Origin: an uncultured Brevibacillus sp.
Lineage (GTDB): Bacteria; Bacillota; Bacilli; Brevibacillales; Brevibacillaceae
Length of the DNA stretch: 64,000 nucleotides
Direction of reading: 5' to 3'
Assembly (NCBI RefSeq): GCF_947502445.1
Contig: NZ_CANMZW010000002.1
Coordinates: forward strand, 354,559-418,558
Each line of letters begins with the position of its first letter. Position 1 is the stretch's first letter. This document shows positions 45,841 through 55,212 of the stretch, in pieces. The notes below the pieces were generated by a model, which saw only the letters and a program-made list of their open reading frames with translations, did not search any database and was not told the origin of the DNA. Both the position numbers and the translations under genes were made by a program.

Positions 45841-47436
45841 ATGCCGTTTCATTACAAAAAATTTGTTTCCAGTCTTGTCTGTGCGGTTTTATCGTTATCA
45901 GTTACCTTTGTGCAAGCCCAAACCCCTTCTTATACGCAGATCGTAGACTTCTCGTATGAAAGCATCAAGGAGGTTTCTACAAATGCTTTTGTTGGAGAAA
46001 TTCACGGAAAATACGGAGTTACATCTTTTGATAAAAAAATCATTGTCCCTTACACTTTCGCAGAAATACACATCTCCTACGACAAAAAAAACAACACATA
46101 CTGGTATATCGTAAGAGATGACAACAATAAAGTCGGCGTCTATTCATCAAACGGTATTATGATGTTACCTTGCAAATACGATGGAATAACGGTAACGGGC
46201 AACATGGCCCTTGTTAGCTTATATGAAAACAAAGCAGGGCAAAAAATGGTTGGGTTTGAAGGCGTGTATGATTTAAACAAAAAAGTGTTGATCGTCCCCA
46301 TACAATACAATTCCAATATTCAGTACGATGAAGATGCAAATATGATTATCGCCTCATACCAGGATGCCAATAATGACTTTCAGATAAGCGCCTTTAAAGA
46401 AGATGGCACGCTCCTGATGGATACTGCCGCCATAAAAGCTGGAGCGATTCCTGTTCAGTATGCAGGAAATGGTTTATTCATTGCGAGGGATAAAAATATA
46501 CTTACCTATGGGGTACTTGATATAAAATTAAACCCGATCATTCCGCCTAATTACACGGAAATTGTTTCGCTAGCTAGTGGCAATTTTGCCGTACGCAAAA
46601 ATAATCTTTGGGGACTTTATGCAAGGAATGGTACTTTGAAGTTGCCGATTGAATTTAATTCTTTTGAAGCCCACGGTACATATGGCAAGGCAGGAATTCA
46701 GAACAAAAATGTATTCGTGAAATTGCATGGTACAGACAAGGCTTTTTATGATGAAAAGGGAATGTTCATTGCGTACGCTGACGATTTAATACTGCATTCG
46801 GGCCATATTTCATTGTTGATGAAATATGGGAAAATTGGCGGAGTTTCGAATGGCGCTAAAGTGCTACCTTATGAGTACGAATACGTTGTATCGTCTGATC
46901 TTTCCGGAAACTTCATCATACTGTACAACATAAAAGGCAAGTCTTACAAAGATTTTACCGTGTTGAACAACAAGGGAGAAGTTATCATATCTAAAGACCA
47001 ATGCGGTTTTGTATCGTTGTTATACTCCGGCCTTGATGTCTTGGGGTGCTACAAAGGTAGCAACATTGAGGCGAGCAACTATGCGGGAGGCACACAACTT
47101 GCGAACTATTCCGACAGCATAGTGGCGTTATACACACTACAGGGCCAAATAATAAACCTGCCTACCCCTATGAAGAGAACCACCATATATCCATCGTTCG
47201 AAAACGGCTATATTATTTTATCCCCAATGGACGAAAAGACGGTAACGGTCATTACATTAGACGGAAAGATCGTAATCCCTCCGGGCACGATAGACAGCTT
47301 GCGACCTCTTGTTGAAAAAATAAACGGAGTAAACCCGCCTCCCGGATACTTTATAGCGCAAAAGAGTGGGAAAGAAGGGATTGTCCAGCTTGGCAAACTT
47401 CCAGGTAAGCCCTCGAGAAGTGTCAGCAGCCATTGA
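45841..47436 (+). CDS. Secreted WG-repeat-like protein
   Basis: 531 residues with a signal peptide cut after FVQAQ and then about ten diverged WG-type beta repeats, recognisable as KYGVTSFDKKIIVPYTFAEI, NKVGVYSSNGIMMLPCKYDG, LWGLYARNGTLKLPIEFNSF and similar. WG repeats form beta-propeller-like surfaces for binding. GGAGGTG lies 5 nt ahead of the ATG. Single gene; partner unknown. Confidence 0.75.
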   Translation: MPFHYKKFVSSLVCAVLSLSVTFVQAQTPSYTQIVDFSYESIKEVSTNAFVGEIHGKYGVTSFDKKIIVPYTFAEIHISYDKKNNTYWYIVRDDNNKVGVYSSNGIMMLPCKYDGITVTGNMALVSLYENKAGQKMVGFEGVYDLNKKVLIVPIQYNSNIQYDEDANMIIASYQDANNDFQISAFKEDGTLLMDTAAIKAGAIPVQYAGNGLFIARDKNILTYGVLDIKLNPIIPPNYTEIVSLASGNFAVRKNNLWGLYARNGTLKLPIEFNSFEAHGTYGKAGIQNKNVFVKLHGTDKAFYDEKGMFIAYADDLILHSGHISLLMKYGKIGGVSNGAKVLPYEYEYVVSSDLSGNFIILYNIKGKSYKDFTVLNNKGEVIISKDQCGFVSLLYSGLDVLGCYKGSNIEASNYAGGTQLANYSDSIVALYTLQGQIINLPTPMKRTTIYPSFENGYIILSPMDEKTVTVITLDGKIVIPPGTIDSLRPLVEKINGVNPPPGYFIAQKSGKEGIVQLGKLPGKPSRSVSSH

Positions 47437-47464
47437 AAATTGAACTTATTCCAAACGAGAAATT

Positions 47465-47498
47465 AGCCCTCTTCCTTTAAGAAGATAGAGGGCTTCTA
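47465..47498 (+). terminator. Hairpin after the WG-repeat gene
   Basis: AGCCCTCT (47465-47472) and AGAGGGCT (47487-47494) pair perfectly; the T tail is short. Confidence 0.45.
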
Positions 47499-47828
47499 TG
47501 TGGCTACGATTATTTTTTTATGTTACACGGTCCAGCAATGTAAACATCAATCAGGGCAATTCTTCCAGAACACCTAGCCTTAACAGATTTGGGGGGAATT
47601 AATCCGTATTTCGATTTTGTTGAACTAGTGATACCCGAAAAGCTGTACATTTTAAATTATAGGTACATAGCTAAAAAATATTTTATATTAAAATAAAAAT
47701 GGTAAAAATTCATTTAATCATATATGTAAAATATCGAAAGCATCCTGTAAACTATAAATCGCTAAGCAGACATTCGCTTGGCATAGATCAACTGATCTAA
47801 AAATGATAGATTAGGGGTGCTATTAAAT
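47499..47828. other. Gene-free AT-rich gap
   Basis: No open frame with a ribosome site, no strong hairpin and no repeat was seen. The right end should hold the former promoter of the truncated MFS gene. Confidence 0.4.
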
Positions 47829-48343
47829 ATGAACCGAAACATGGCATCAGCCGCACAGAGTGCAGCGAGTATGCTTCTTCTGACCGTCTTCCATGGGGCA
47901 AATTAATCGCTTTGGCAATGGCGGGGTTTATCTGTATCTTAACTGAAACGCTTCCTGCGGGTTTATTACCCCAGATTAGCGATGGGCTTGGAATTTCGGA
48001 AGCTCTTGCTGGCCAGCTCATCAGCTTATATGCCCTTGGTTCCACCTTGGCCGCCATACCCTTAATCACGACTACACGCGGGTGGCGAAGACGGCCGCTG
48101 CTGATGATGTGTCTCCTTGTTTTTCTTGTATTCAACACGATCACCAGCTTCTCTTCCAACTATATCCTGACATTAGCTGCCCGTTTCTTCGCAGGCGTGT
48201 CTGGCGGTGTTGTATGGGGGATAACTGCAGGATATGCACGCCGTATGGTTCATGAATCTTTGAGAGGACGGGCGGTGGCGTGGCTAGCTCTACTCGTCGC
48301 AGAGCGTGCCAAAAAGCATGGATTTCGAACTATAAAACACTGA
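47829..48343 (+). pseudogene. Truncated MFS exporter
   Basis: ATG 47829 opens MNRNMASAAQSAA and soon hits a stop; a neighbouring frame continues as DRLPWGKLIALAMAGFICIL and runs through four membrane helices typical of the AraJ/YdhP-type MFS group (GLGISEALAGQLISLYALGS, RRRPLLMMCLLVFLVFN, ARFFAGVSGGVVWGI). After GRAVA the family sequence stops and an unrelated basic tail ends at 48343. So there is a frameshift near 47870 and loss of about two thirds of the gene. Confidence 0.75.
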
Positions 48344-48396
48344 AGCAGTATTCTATGAATATATGTAGATTCAGATCCCAATGAATCTCGATGTGA

Positions 48397-48426
48397 GAAA
48401 TCCGGTTTGATTTCCGGATTTCTTTT
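48397..48426. terminator. Hairpin between the MFS relic and the Lrp gene
   Basis: GAAATCCGG (48397-48405) and CCGGATTTC (48414-48422) pair perfectly and are followed by TTTT; on the minus strand it lies past the real end of the frameshifted Lrp gene at 48439. Confidence 0.65.
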
Positions 48427-48438
48427 CAGATATACATT

Positions 48439-48893
48439 CTATTTCTGACCTGCAAGCGAACTTTCATCTTCAGAAATGAAAAATTTATGGTCAATAGGAG
48501 ATGACATCACAATGATATTCGTGTAAGCTCCATATTTATCGCATTTTTAACAAATTTCTCCAACGATTGAATGGAATCGGTAACGACTTTCAACATATAA
48601 TTGTATTCCCCGCTTGTACGATGACATTCGATCACTTCGGGGGAGGAACGGCAAAAATCAATAAACCCATCACAGTCTCTTGTATGAAACGGTATAAAGG
48701 CTGCGGTATGTTTTCCGATTTTTTCGGGAGATACAATCGTACGATATTGTTCGATTATTCCCTTCTCCTCTATCCGCTTTACTCTTTCCGTTACAGCTGG
48801 TTGTGACAAACCGACGCACTTCCCAAGCTCTGTCATAGATATTCGCGCTTGATGCTGAAGGTGGTACAGAATATTTGTATCAATGTGATCCAT
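48439..48893 (-). pseudogene. Lrp/AsnC-family regulator with a C-terminal frameshift
   Basis: The first frame gives 128 residues: the HTH (SMTELGKCVGLSQPAVTERV) and most of the RAM effector domain, then an odd end (NAINMELTRISL). Shifting frame near 48540 restores DKYGAYTNIIVMSSPIDHKF and a stop at 48439, the normal AsnC/Lrp C-terminus. So one base was gained or lost around the A-rich stretch AAAAATGCG. The HTH is intact, and a shortened repressor might still be made. AAGGGGGG precedes the ATG. Confidence 0.75.
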
Positions 48894-49090
48894 CGATAGA
48901 ACCCCCCTTATAAAATTAAGGCGTTTTAGTTTAAAGGGCTATTTTTCGTTTGTAAAATAGTCACATTTCAAGTATTGTACATCTAATTCGAGGAGAATTA
49001 TTATAAATATAAACGTGCTGACCGAAATAAGTCAATGGCATCTCTAAACAACGTATCTTAGACTTACAATGTCCTTTTGCTCAAGTCTGA

Positions 49091-49134
49091 TGCCAGGCAA
49101 GTGTTCGAAGATAATTAATTTTTAGACTGGCGTT
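49091..49134. repeat. Dispersed hairpin repeat, copy 5
   Basis: GCCAG (49092-49096) and CTGGC (49127-49131) flank GTGTTCGAAGATAATTAATT and TTTAGA. GTTCGAAGATAAT is shared exactly with copy 1 after dat. Confidence 0.55.
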
Positions 49135-49184
49135 GTTGGTCTAGTGAAATCTTGAAGGATAACGAATCAGGATCCTTGAGACGG

Positions 49185-49445
49185 TCATTGTTTTCGGGGA
49201 AAGGCGTGTCTCTTCACATTCCCTGCTATCATAAGCGCCACAAGTAGCAGAATCAACAGCACTCCTGGGAAAGCCTGCACGCCCACCATTTCTAACAAGA
49301 TTCCACCCCCTGCTATGGCAACAATCCATACCGTCACATTCACATTAATGGGCATCACGACGCGACAACCGAATAAACGACCGACGCCGATGTGCCTCCC
49401 ACCAACAATGCAACGGAAACCAGCGCAAAAAATTGGCTTTTTCAT
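49185..49445 (-). pseudogene. Small two-helix membrane protein, frameshifted twice
   Basis: From ATG 49445 the single frame runs 86 codons, but its first half (CAGFRCIVGGRHIGVGRLFG) is basic and Gly-rich, while another frame over the same bases reads SQFFALVSVALLVGGTSASV, a clean membrane helix. The second half (TVWIVAIAGGGILLEMVGVQ, FPGVLLILLLVALMIAGNV) is hydrophobic in the first frame. Two compensating indels (near the AAAAA/TTTTTT runs and near 49360) would explain this. A strong AGGAGGAG site stands 9 nt before an ATT codon where a start may have been lost. Confidence 0.45.
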
Positions 49446-49501
49446 AGATTCGTTAATGAATATGTTCTCCTCCTAAAAGTGAATTTTGGAGTATTGTTAA
49501 A

Positions 49502-51751
49502 TTAAGTCTTTACATAGTTACGTAGGTGTTTTGCTGTATATGATTTTGATACATTTAGTAAGTCAGCAGGATACCCTTGAAAAATGACATTTCCACCTAA
49601 AGATCCACCGGCTAAACCCATATCAATGATCCATTGTGCTTGGCTAATAATTGATAGGTTGTGCTCTAAGACAATCAAGGTTCTATCTTTGTCTAATAAT
49701 TTGTTAAATAGCGCAATTAGATTATGGATATCAGCTTCGTGAAGACCTGTGCTTGGTTCATCCAGAATCAATAATGTGCTAGTATTTTGATTTATTGTTT
49801 TTGCAATTTTTAAACGTTGTAGCTCGCCACCTGAGAAAGTATCTAAACTTTGTCCTAATTTAATGTAACTTAGATTTACGTCAATAAGATCGTTAATAAC
49901 TTGTTTTAATTGATCATCCTTAAATAACTCTTTTGCTTCGCCAACGGTTAATTGAAGAACATCGTATATATCCATTCCCCGCCATTTAACTGATAGAGCT
50001 TCATCATTATATCTTTTGCCATTACACTTTTCGCAAGTTTGCTGAATGTCTCCTATGTAGGCTAAATCTAAGTTAATAAAACCTTTCCCTTTACATACTG
50101 AACAGGCTCCTGATCCATTAAAACTAAAGAGCGAGCTATTTTTGTGAGAGTGTTTTGCAAACACGTCTCTTATATTATCGAAAACATGAAGATAGGTGAG
50201 AACATTTGACCGATTACTTCCACGTATAGGACTTTGATCAAGAACTTTAGCATCTGGATATTTTTCTGTGAAAAGATAGCGAATCAACGTACTCTTTCCA
50301 GATCCAGCAACGCCAGTTACAACTGTTAATGCATTCTTGGGTATTTTTACGGATACATTTGTAACGTTATGGAGACTAACATTATCTAATGTGTAATAAG
50401 AATTAAAAGTTTGCTTTTCCTTATTTATTGAATGAGTTTCAGATAGCGCTTTTCCAGTAATTGTGTCAGATTGAAGTAATTCTTCAAATGATCCTTCAAA
50501 TGTGATTTTGCCGCCATTAGCCCCTGCACTTTCACCTACATTGATAATATGATCCGCAATTTTGATAATGTCTGGATCATGGTCTACTAAGACAATCGTA
50601 TTTCCTTTATTCTTCAAACCTTTGATAATCTCTATTATTCCAGAAATGTCCTCTGGATGTAGTCCTACACTTGGCTCATCAAAAATATATAATACATCGG
50701 AAAGTGCACTATTTAAGTGTTTCGTCATCTTTATTCGCTGAGATTCACCACCAGAGAGCGTATTCGTTGAACGATTGAGAGATAAGTAAGTTAGTCCAAC
50801 AGTCTGTAAGCTTTCCAGCTTCTTTCTCAAATCATCTAGGATGACCTCTATGATTGAGTTATCAATTGATCCAATGAATGCCAATAGTTCGGAAATAGGC
50901 ATGGTGACACAATCAGCAATGGACTTTCCTTTGATTTTTGCTAATTTTACAGTTTCATTAACCCTTGTTCCTTGGCATTTAGGGCAAACTTGTATTTCCA
51001 GGATATTTTCTAACTCGGACGTATACTTAGCATCCTCTTTTTCTACAAAACTCTTTGTTATTCTTGGGATAACCCCTATATAAGTCGAAGTTTTTGGCCA
51101 TTTACTAGTTGGATTATGTGGTATGCTGCCTGTGTCATATAAAAGAAGATCTAATTCCTTTTGCGTGTAGTCGGATATCTTTTTATCATTATCAAAATTT
51201 CCTGTCTCAGTATATCTGGTAAGTCTCCATCCTCCTGGTTGAAAGGTAGGGAAGTTTATCGCCCCTTCATTTAGTGATTTATCAAAATCGATTAGTCGCT
51301 TTAGCTTGATTTGTTTTGTTTCTCCTAAACCATTGCATATTGGACACATTCCTTGAGGATTATTAAAAGAGTAGACCATTGAATATCCGATAAATGGCTC
51401 GGCAATCCTTGAAAACAATAACCTGAGACTAGTATAAATATCAGTGATTGTACCCACAGTAGACCGAGCATTCCCGCCAATTTTTCTCTGATCAATCACT
51501 ATAGAGACTGGTAAATTTTTAATCTCGTCTACAATTGGCCGATTATAGTGAGGTAGCAGCTGCTGAATGTAACTAGAATATGTTTCGTTTAGAAGTCGTT
51601 GTGATTCTGCGGCCAAAGTGTCAAAAGCAAGAGAAGATTTACCCGATCCTGAGACACCGGTTATAGCAGTGATCTTATGCTTAGGAATATCGATGGATAC
51701 ATTTTTTAGATTGTTCGTCCGCGCTCCTTTTATAGAAATGAAATCATTCAT
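49502..51751 (-). CDS. UvrA2-type ABC ATPase (excinuclease UvrA-like)
   Basis: 749 residues, about 200 shorter than UvrA. Two ABC modules: Walker A GVSGSGKSSLAF and GVAGSGKSTLI, signatures LSGGESQRI and FSGGELQRL, Walker B IFDEPSVGLH and LILDEPSTGLH. Four CxxC zinc half-sites (CPIC, CPKC, CSVC, CEKC) remain. The UvrB-binding region is absent, as in UvrA2/DrrC-like proteins, some of which are linked to drug resistance in producers. It overlaps the upstream MarR gene by 8 bp, so the pair is co-translated and probably drug-induced. Confidence 0.9.
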   Translation of the reverse strand: MNDFISIKGARTNNLKNVSIDIPKHKITAITGVSGSGKSSLAFDTLAAESQRLLNETYSSYIQQLLPHYNRPIVDEIKNLPVSIVIDQRKIGGNARSTVGTITDIYTSLRLLFSRIAEPFIGYSMVYSFNNPQGMCPICNGLGETKQIKLKRLIDFDKSLNEGAINFPTFQPGGWRLTRYTETGNFDNDKKISDYTQKELDLLLYDTGSIPHNPTSKWPKTSTYIGVIPRITKSFVEKEDAKYTSELENILEIQVCPKCQGTRVNETVKLAKIKGKSIADCVTMPISELLAFIGSIDNSIIEVILDDLRKKLESLQTVGLTYLSLNRSTNTLSGGESQRIKMTKHLNSALSDVLYIFDEPSVGLHPEDISGIIEIIKGLKNKGNTIVLVDHDPDIIKIADHIINVGESAGANGGKITFEGSFEELLQSDTITGKALSETHSINKEKQTFNSYYTLDNVSLHNVTNVSVKIPKNALTVVTGVAGSGKSTLIRYLFTEKYPDAKVLDQSPIRGSNRSNVLTYLHVFDNIRDVFAKHSHKNSSLFSFNGSGACSVCKGKGFINLDLAYIGDIQQTCEKCNGKRYNDEALSVKWRGMDIYDVLQLTVGEAKELFKDDQLKQVINDLIDVNLSYIKLGQSLDTFSGGELQRLKIAKTINQNTSTLLILDEPSTGLHEADIHNLIALFNKLLDKDRTLIVLEHNLSIISQAQWIIDMGLAGGSLGGNVIFQGYPADLLNVSKSYTAKHLRNYVKT

Positions 51752-52175
51752 GAACTCTCATCCTTTCTGATCTGAGGGCATCGGATAGTTTGTTTACTAG
51801 TTTTGCAAATTGCGTCTGCTCTTCTTCTGTAAATAGCTTTTTGGCAACGGCCGACAGTTGATTATGTCCGCTCTCGATACCATCCAAAAGTTCATGGCCA
51901 TCATCGGTTAATAATGTTAGTAATTCTCTTCCATCTTTTTCACTCGGTTTCTGCGCAATATAGCCCATCAGTTTGAGCGCCTTTAAAGCTTTCGATAGTT
52001 TCGTCCGGCTAATTCCTAAACAGGTACTCATTTCAGAGGGAAGCTGCCATTTTTGTTGAGATAATAGATGTAAAATATCATATTGAAGCCAACTGATTTC
52101 TTTCGGATTTACTCTATTTCTTTCCGCTACCAACTCACATTGTAAATTTATCAGTACATCATCTATCGAATTCAT
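51744..52175 (-). CDS. MarR-family regulator
   Basis: 143 residues. The winged helix is plain in LPSEMSTCLGISRTKLSKAL followed by KALKLMGYIAQKPSEKDGRE. ATG 52175 has GAGGTG 6 nt ahead; GTG 52184 is inside that site. It lies upstream of and overlaps the UvrA2-type gene; MarR proteins commonly sense drugs or oxidants and control their own operon. No clear palindrome was pinned down in the promoter. Confidence 0.85.
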   Translation of the reverse strand: MNSIDDVLINLQCELVAERNRVNPKEISWLQYDILHLLSQQKWQLPSEMSTCLGISRTKLSKALKALKLMGYIAQKPSEKDGRELLTLLTDDGHELLDGIESGHNQLSAVAKKLFTEEEQTQFAKLVNKLSDALRSERMRVHE

Positions 52176-52356
52176 AAGTTTCACCTCAGAAATAATTTCT
52201 ATTTAGAAAATATATAATGATAGTACTACTATTACAAGGCCTAATTCAAAGAACTGTCCAGAAAATCCACTTTCCGAACATGCTGAACTTTCCGGATTCC
52301 TTAAATCGTATTTTCTTTGAACTAGCATGGATCATTACAACTCCAACGTATGAACC

Positions 52357-52387
52357 AAAAAAATGAGCAGGCTACGGTAGCCTGCTC
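52357..52387 (-). terminator. Strong terminator at the end of the hyu operon
   Basis: On the minus strand GAGCAGGCTA and TAGCCTGCTC form a 10-bp stem with a 3-nt loop followed by seven T after one A. Between it and the last MFS stop (52555) there is a short frame (52384-52530) without a ribosome site; I see no other gene in this gap. Confidence 0.8.
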
Positions 52388-52554
52388 AACAATATGTGTA
52401 GCCACTTACTTCATGCTGATTGTTGGGGGAAGCAAGAACGTTCGCAGACAATCCTTGTTCCTTTATGATTTCACGCATAGCCTTGATTCTATTCGTACTC
52501 TTCTTGCTACCCCCTGAATTTGTGGTTTGAATTTACTAATGGGTGCCCTTTTGC

Positions 52555-53784
52555 TTACAAAGATTTGATTTCCGCCTTTGTCGGCACCAGCTCTTTACGT
52601 GCGTTCCCGAGAAGGAGTCCCATAACCAGAGACAACAGATTCCCGGAGATCAAATAGTAGAAAGCGACTTCATAAGAACCGTCAAATTGTTGTATGAGTG
52701 CGCCCATTACAGCCGGAGTAATAAAAGAAGCGAGATTTGCTCCTGTGTTCATCATGCCAAAGGCGCTACCCATGATCTTGGAGGACAACAGTTTTAACGG
52801 CACTGCCAAAATCCCCATGTAGACAAGCTGAAAGAAAAAGGCTGCCAAGATCTGAAAGGTAACCGTCATTGCCAAGGACTCGACGGTGAACATCGCATAG
52901 ATACAAATAGCTGCGATCAAATTCCCCCAGATGATCATAACTCTCTCTCGGTTTACTAACACCTTGTCCACCAGCCAGCCTCCCGCCAAAAATCCGATCA
53001 TCCCTGCTATCTGTGGAAAGGAAGTGTAGATCCCCGCGTCCAGCACATTTATATTACGGACATTGACCAGGTAAGAAGGCACCCAGCTGTTCAATCCCCA
53101 CATAGCCGTATACATCCCGAACAGGGCCACAATGATCTTCCACATAGAAGGAGAACGCATAAGGAAAGAAAACGATACTTTCTCTTCTTGTTGCTGGCTG
53201 TCCCTGGACCCAACCTGGTTTGAGCGTAGAAATACGAAGTACAAAAGCGCTATTACCACCCCTAAAATGCTAAGGTATACATACGCGTTTCTCCAGCCAA
53301 TCTGGGTGGTGAAGAAGGCTCCTCCAAAACTGGCCACAAACCCGCCCAGTGTAATCGCCACCAGCAACACAGACTGCGTGCGAGACCTCTTATCAGGGGG
53401 CGTATTTTCACTCATCAGCTTGGTTGCCGCTCCCGGAAATGCCCCTTCTCCCAATCCAAATATAAACCGGATCACAAGCAACGAGGTTAGCGACCAAGCT
53501 ATACCGGACAGACCCGCGAACAACGAAAACACGAGGATGGATACAATGATCGCCATTTTCGATCCGTAGCGGTCAGCCAACCAGCCACCAGGTATTTGCA
53601 TCAGTGTATACCCAAAATAGAAAATACTTAGCACAATTCCCAAGGATGCTGGGTCTAAATTCAATTCTTTTCCAATCGGTACTATGGCGATGTTGATGAA
53701 CATACGGTCGATTGAAGAAATAAACCAGCCTAAAAATAATAGTACAATGACAGACCCCTTATGATACGTTATTATACGGCTCAA
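52555..53784 (-). CDS. MFS transporter, anion:cation symporter-like
   Basis: 409 residues with twelve membrane segments. The start (GWFISSIDRMFINIAIVPIG) and the A-motif GGWLADRYGSKMAI with RFIFGLGEGAFPGAATKLMS are typical of the ACS family, which takes up organic anions such as hexuronates, phthalate or allantoate-like acids. TTG 53784 has GGAGGGG 6 nt ahead. Last gene of the six-gene operon, 43 bp after the first MFS gene; likely imports the substrate or a breakdown product. Confidence 0.85.
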   Translation of the reverse strand: MSRIITYHKGSVIVLLFLGWFISSIDRMFINIAIVPIGKELNLDPASLGIVLSIFYFGYTLMQIPGGWLADRYGSKMAIIVSILVFSLFAGLSGIAWSLTSLLVIRFIFGLGEGAFPGAATKLMSENTPPDKRSRTQSVLLVAITLGGFVASFGGAFFTTQIGWRNAYVYLSILGVVIALLYFVFLRSNQVGSRDSQQQEEKVSFSFLMRSPSMWKIIVALFGMYTAMWGLNSWVPSYLVNVRNINVLDAGIYTSFPQIAGMIGFLAGGWLVDKVLVNRERVMIIWGNLIAAICIYAMFTVESLAMTVTFQILAAFFFQLVYMGILAVPLKLLSSKIMGSAFGMMNTGANLASFITPAVMGALIQQFDGSYEVAFYYLISGNLLSLVMGLLLGNARKELVPTKAEIKSL

Positions 53785-53827
53785 ACATATCCCCTCCCTG
53801 CTAGCGAGATTTCCGGATGCCGTGCTT

Positions 53828-55180
53828 TTAATGAAGAATTTCTCCCTCGGTTTCTTTCAGGAATAACACTGCAATTGCTGTGATCACAAGGAAACTGGCT
53901 ATAAACGCATTTGTTATCAGAAAACTCTGATTTGCTGCGAGAAAAGCGCCGATCACAGAAGGGGCCATCCAGTTAGCTACCCGAGCGGCCGTCATTCCGA
54001 ATCCATAGCCTGCTCCCCGAATCGCTGTCGGGTACAACTCGCCCATCCAGACATCCCATACGCCCCAAGCACCTAGATTAAAGAAAGATAAAACAATCAA
54101 ATAGATCAACAATTCAGACAGCGTATCCGATGAGGCAAATCCGAATCCGCCGATTGCCGCCAGGGTGACGAAGGTAAACATGACTTTTTTTCGACCGTAT
54201 CTTTCTGTCAGCCAAGAGGAGGCCAGAAAACCAGGGAACTGGGCTACCGCAGCAACGACCACGAAACCAAGGCTTGATACGAACGTAAAACCTTTGCTTT
54301 CAGCAAGCATATATGGCATCCAAAGGATCAAGGCCCAGTATCCCCACGAGAAGCAAAAATTAACCAGTGTTTGCAACATCGTCACTGCCGCCAGCTTCCC
54401 TTTAAAAATTTGTAAAAATGATCCTTGTTTAATTTGCCTCACATACAATTCCCTTTCGGATAGCAAGCCCTCCAATTTGTTCTCTGAGAGCTGCATGAGG
54501 ACTGCTTTCGCTTCATCTGACCGCTGTTTTCCAACTAACCAGTAGGGCGATTCGGGTGCCCACTTTTTAATAACCAGAAACCACAGGCCCCCCAGTGAAC
54601 TGATCCCTAGAACCCAATGCCAGCCAAGGTCGCTGAAAAAATACGCGATACCAACAGCAATCAAGGTGCCAATTGGCCACCCGGCAGCAAGATATACCGC
54701 TGCCCTTCCACGCGATTTGACAGGGAGCAATTCTTCAAAGTACAGAAAGGTAGCTACCGTCGCACCTGAAAATGCAGCACCTGCCAAAAATCGTGTCCAG
54801 AACAGCATATCGTAATTGACTGAAAAAGCACTTATCATCGAAATGATGCCATACAGGATAAAGCTGATCACAACTGATGTCTTTCGTCCGATTTTATCGA
54901 TGAGCTTCCCCCACAACAAGCAACCTGGGATCATGCCTAAATAGATGGACCCCATGAGCGTCCCAGTCTGAATCTGATCCAGTCCAAAATCATTCGCGAT
55001 CCCGCCGATAATAAAGATCATGATCATCAATTCCCACGCTTCGATTACATATGCAAAGAAAATAGCAAATCCCGCTTTCCAATGCTGAAACGTGAATGGC
55101 ATGGCTTCGTAAGTTTTCCCCACTTCTAGCAGTCTGTCATTCTCCGGGTTTTCCATGGTGCAACTCGTTTGCACACTCAA
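53828..55180 (-). CDS. MFS transporter, sugar/aromatic-acid porter-like
   Basis: 450 residues, twelve membrane segments. WELMIMIFIIGGIANDFGLD at the start, GKLIDKIGRKTSVVISF (A-motif) and LPVKSRGRAAVYLAAGWPIG after helix 4 fit the SP/AAHS-like branch that imports aromatic and other organic acids. TTG 55180 has AGGGGG 8 nt ahead. It lies 32 bp after hyuB and before a second MFS gene. Having two different importers suggests either two substrates or import plus export. Confidence 0.85.
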   Translation of the reverse strand: MSVQTSCTMENPENDRLLEVGKTYEAMPFTFQHWKAGFAIFFAYVIEAWELMIMIFIIGGIANDFGLDQIQTGTLMGSIYLGMIPGCLLWGKLIDKIGRKTSVVISFILYGIISMISAFSVNYDMLFWTRFLAGAAFSGATVATFLYFEELLPVKSRGRAAVYLAAGWPIGTLIAVGIAYFFSDLGWHWVLGISSLGGLWFLVIKKWAPESPYWLVGKQRSDEAKAVLMQLSENKLEGLLSERELYVRQIKQGSFLQIFKGKLAAVTMLQTLVNFCFSWGYWALILWMPYMLAESKGFTFVSSLGFVVVAAVAQFPGFLASSWLTERYGRKKVMFTFVTLAAIGGFGFASSDTLSELLIYLIVLSFFNLGAWGVWDVWMGELYPTAIRGAGYGFGMTAARVANWMAPSVIGAFLAANQSFLITNAFIASFLVITAIAVLFLKETEGEILH

Positions 55181-55212
55181 TTTGATAACCCCCTTTATCT
55201 TGTTTTCGTTGA

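Noticed and set aside
49502..51751. Canonical UvrA of nucleotide excision repair
   Set aside because: About 200 residues too short and without the UvrB-binding region; fits UvrA2 instead.
52384..52530. Short minus-strand frame (MREIIKEQGLSANVLASPNN) just before the operon terminator
   Set aside because: The only in-frame ATG has AAGG 2 nt away, too close to initiate; no homologue is recognised. More likely the 3-prime untranslated part of the operon.
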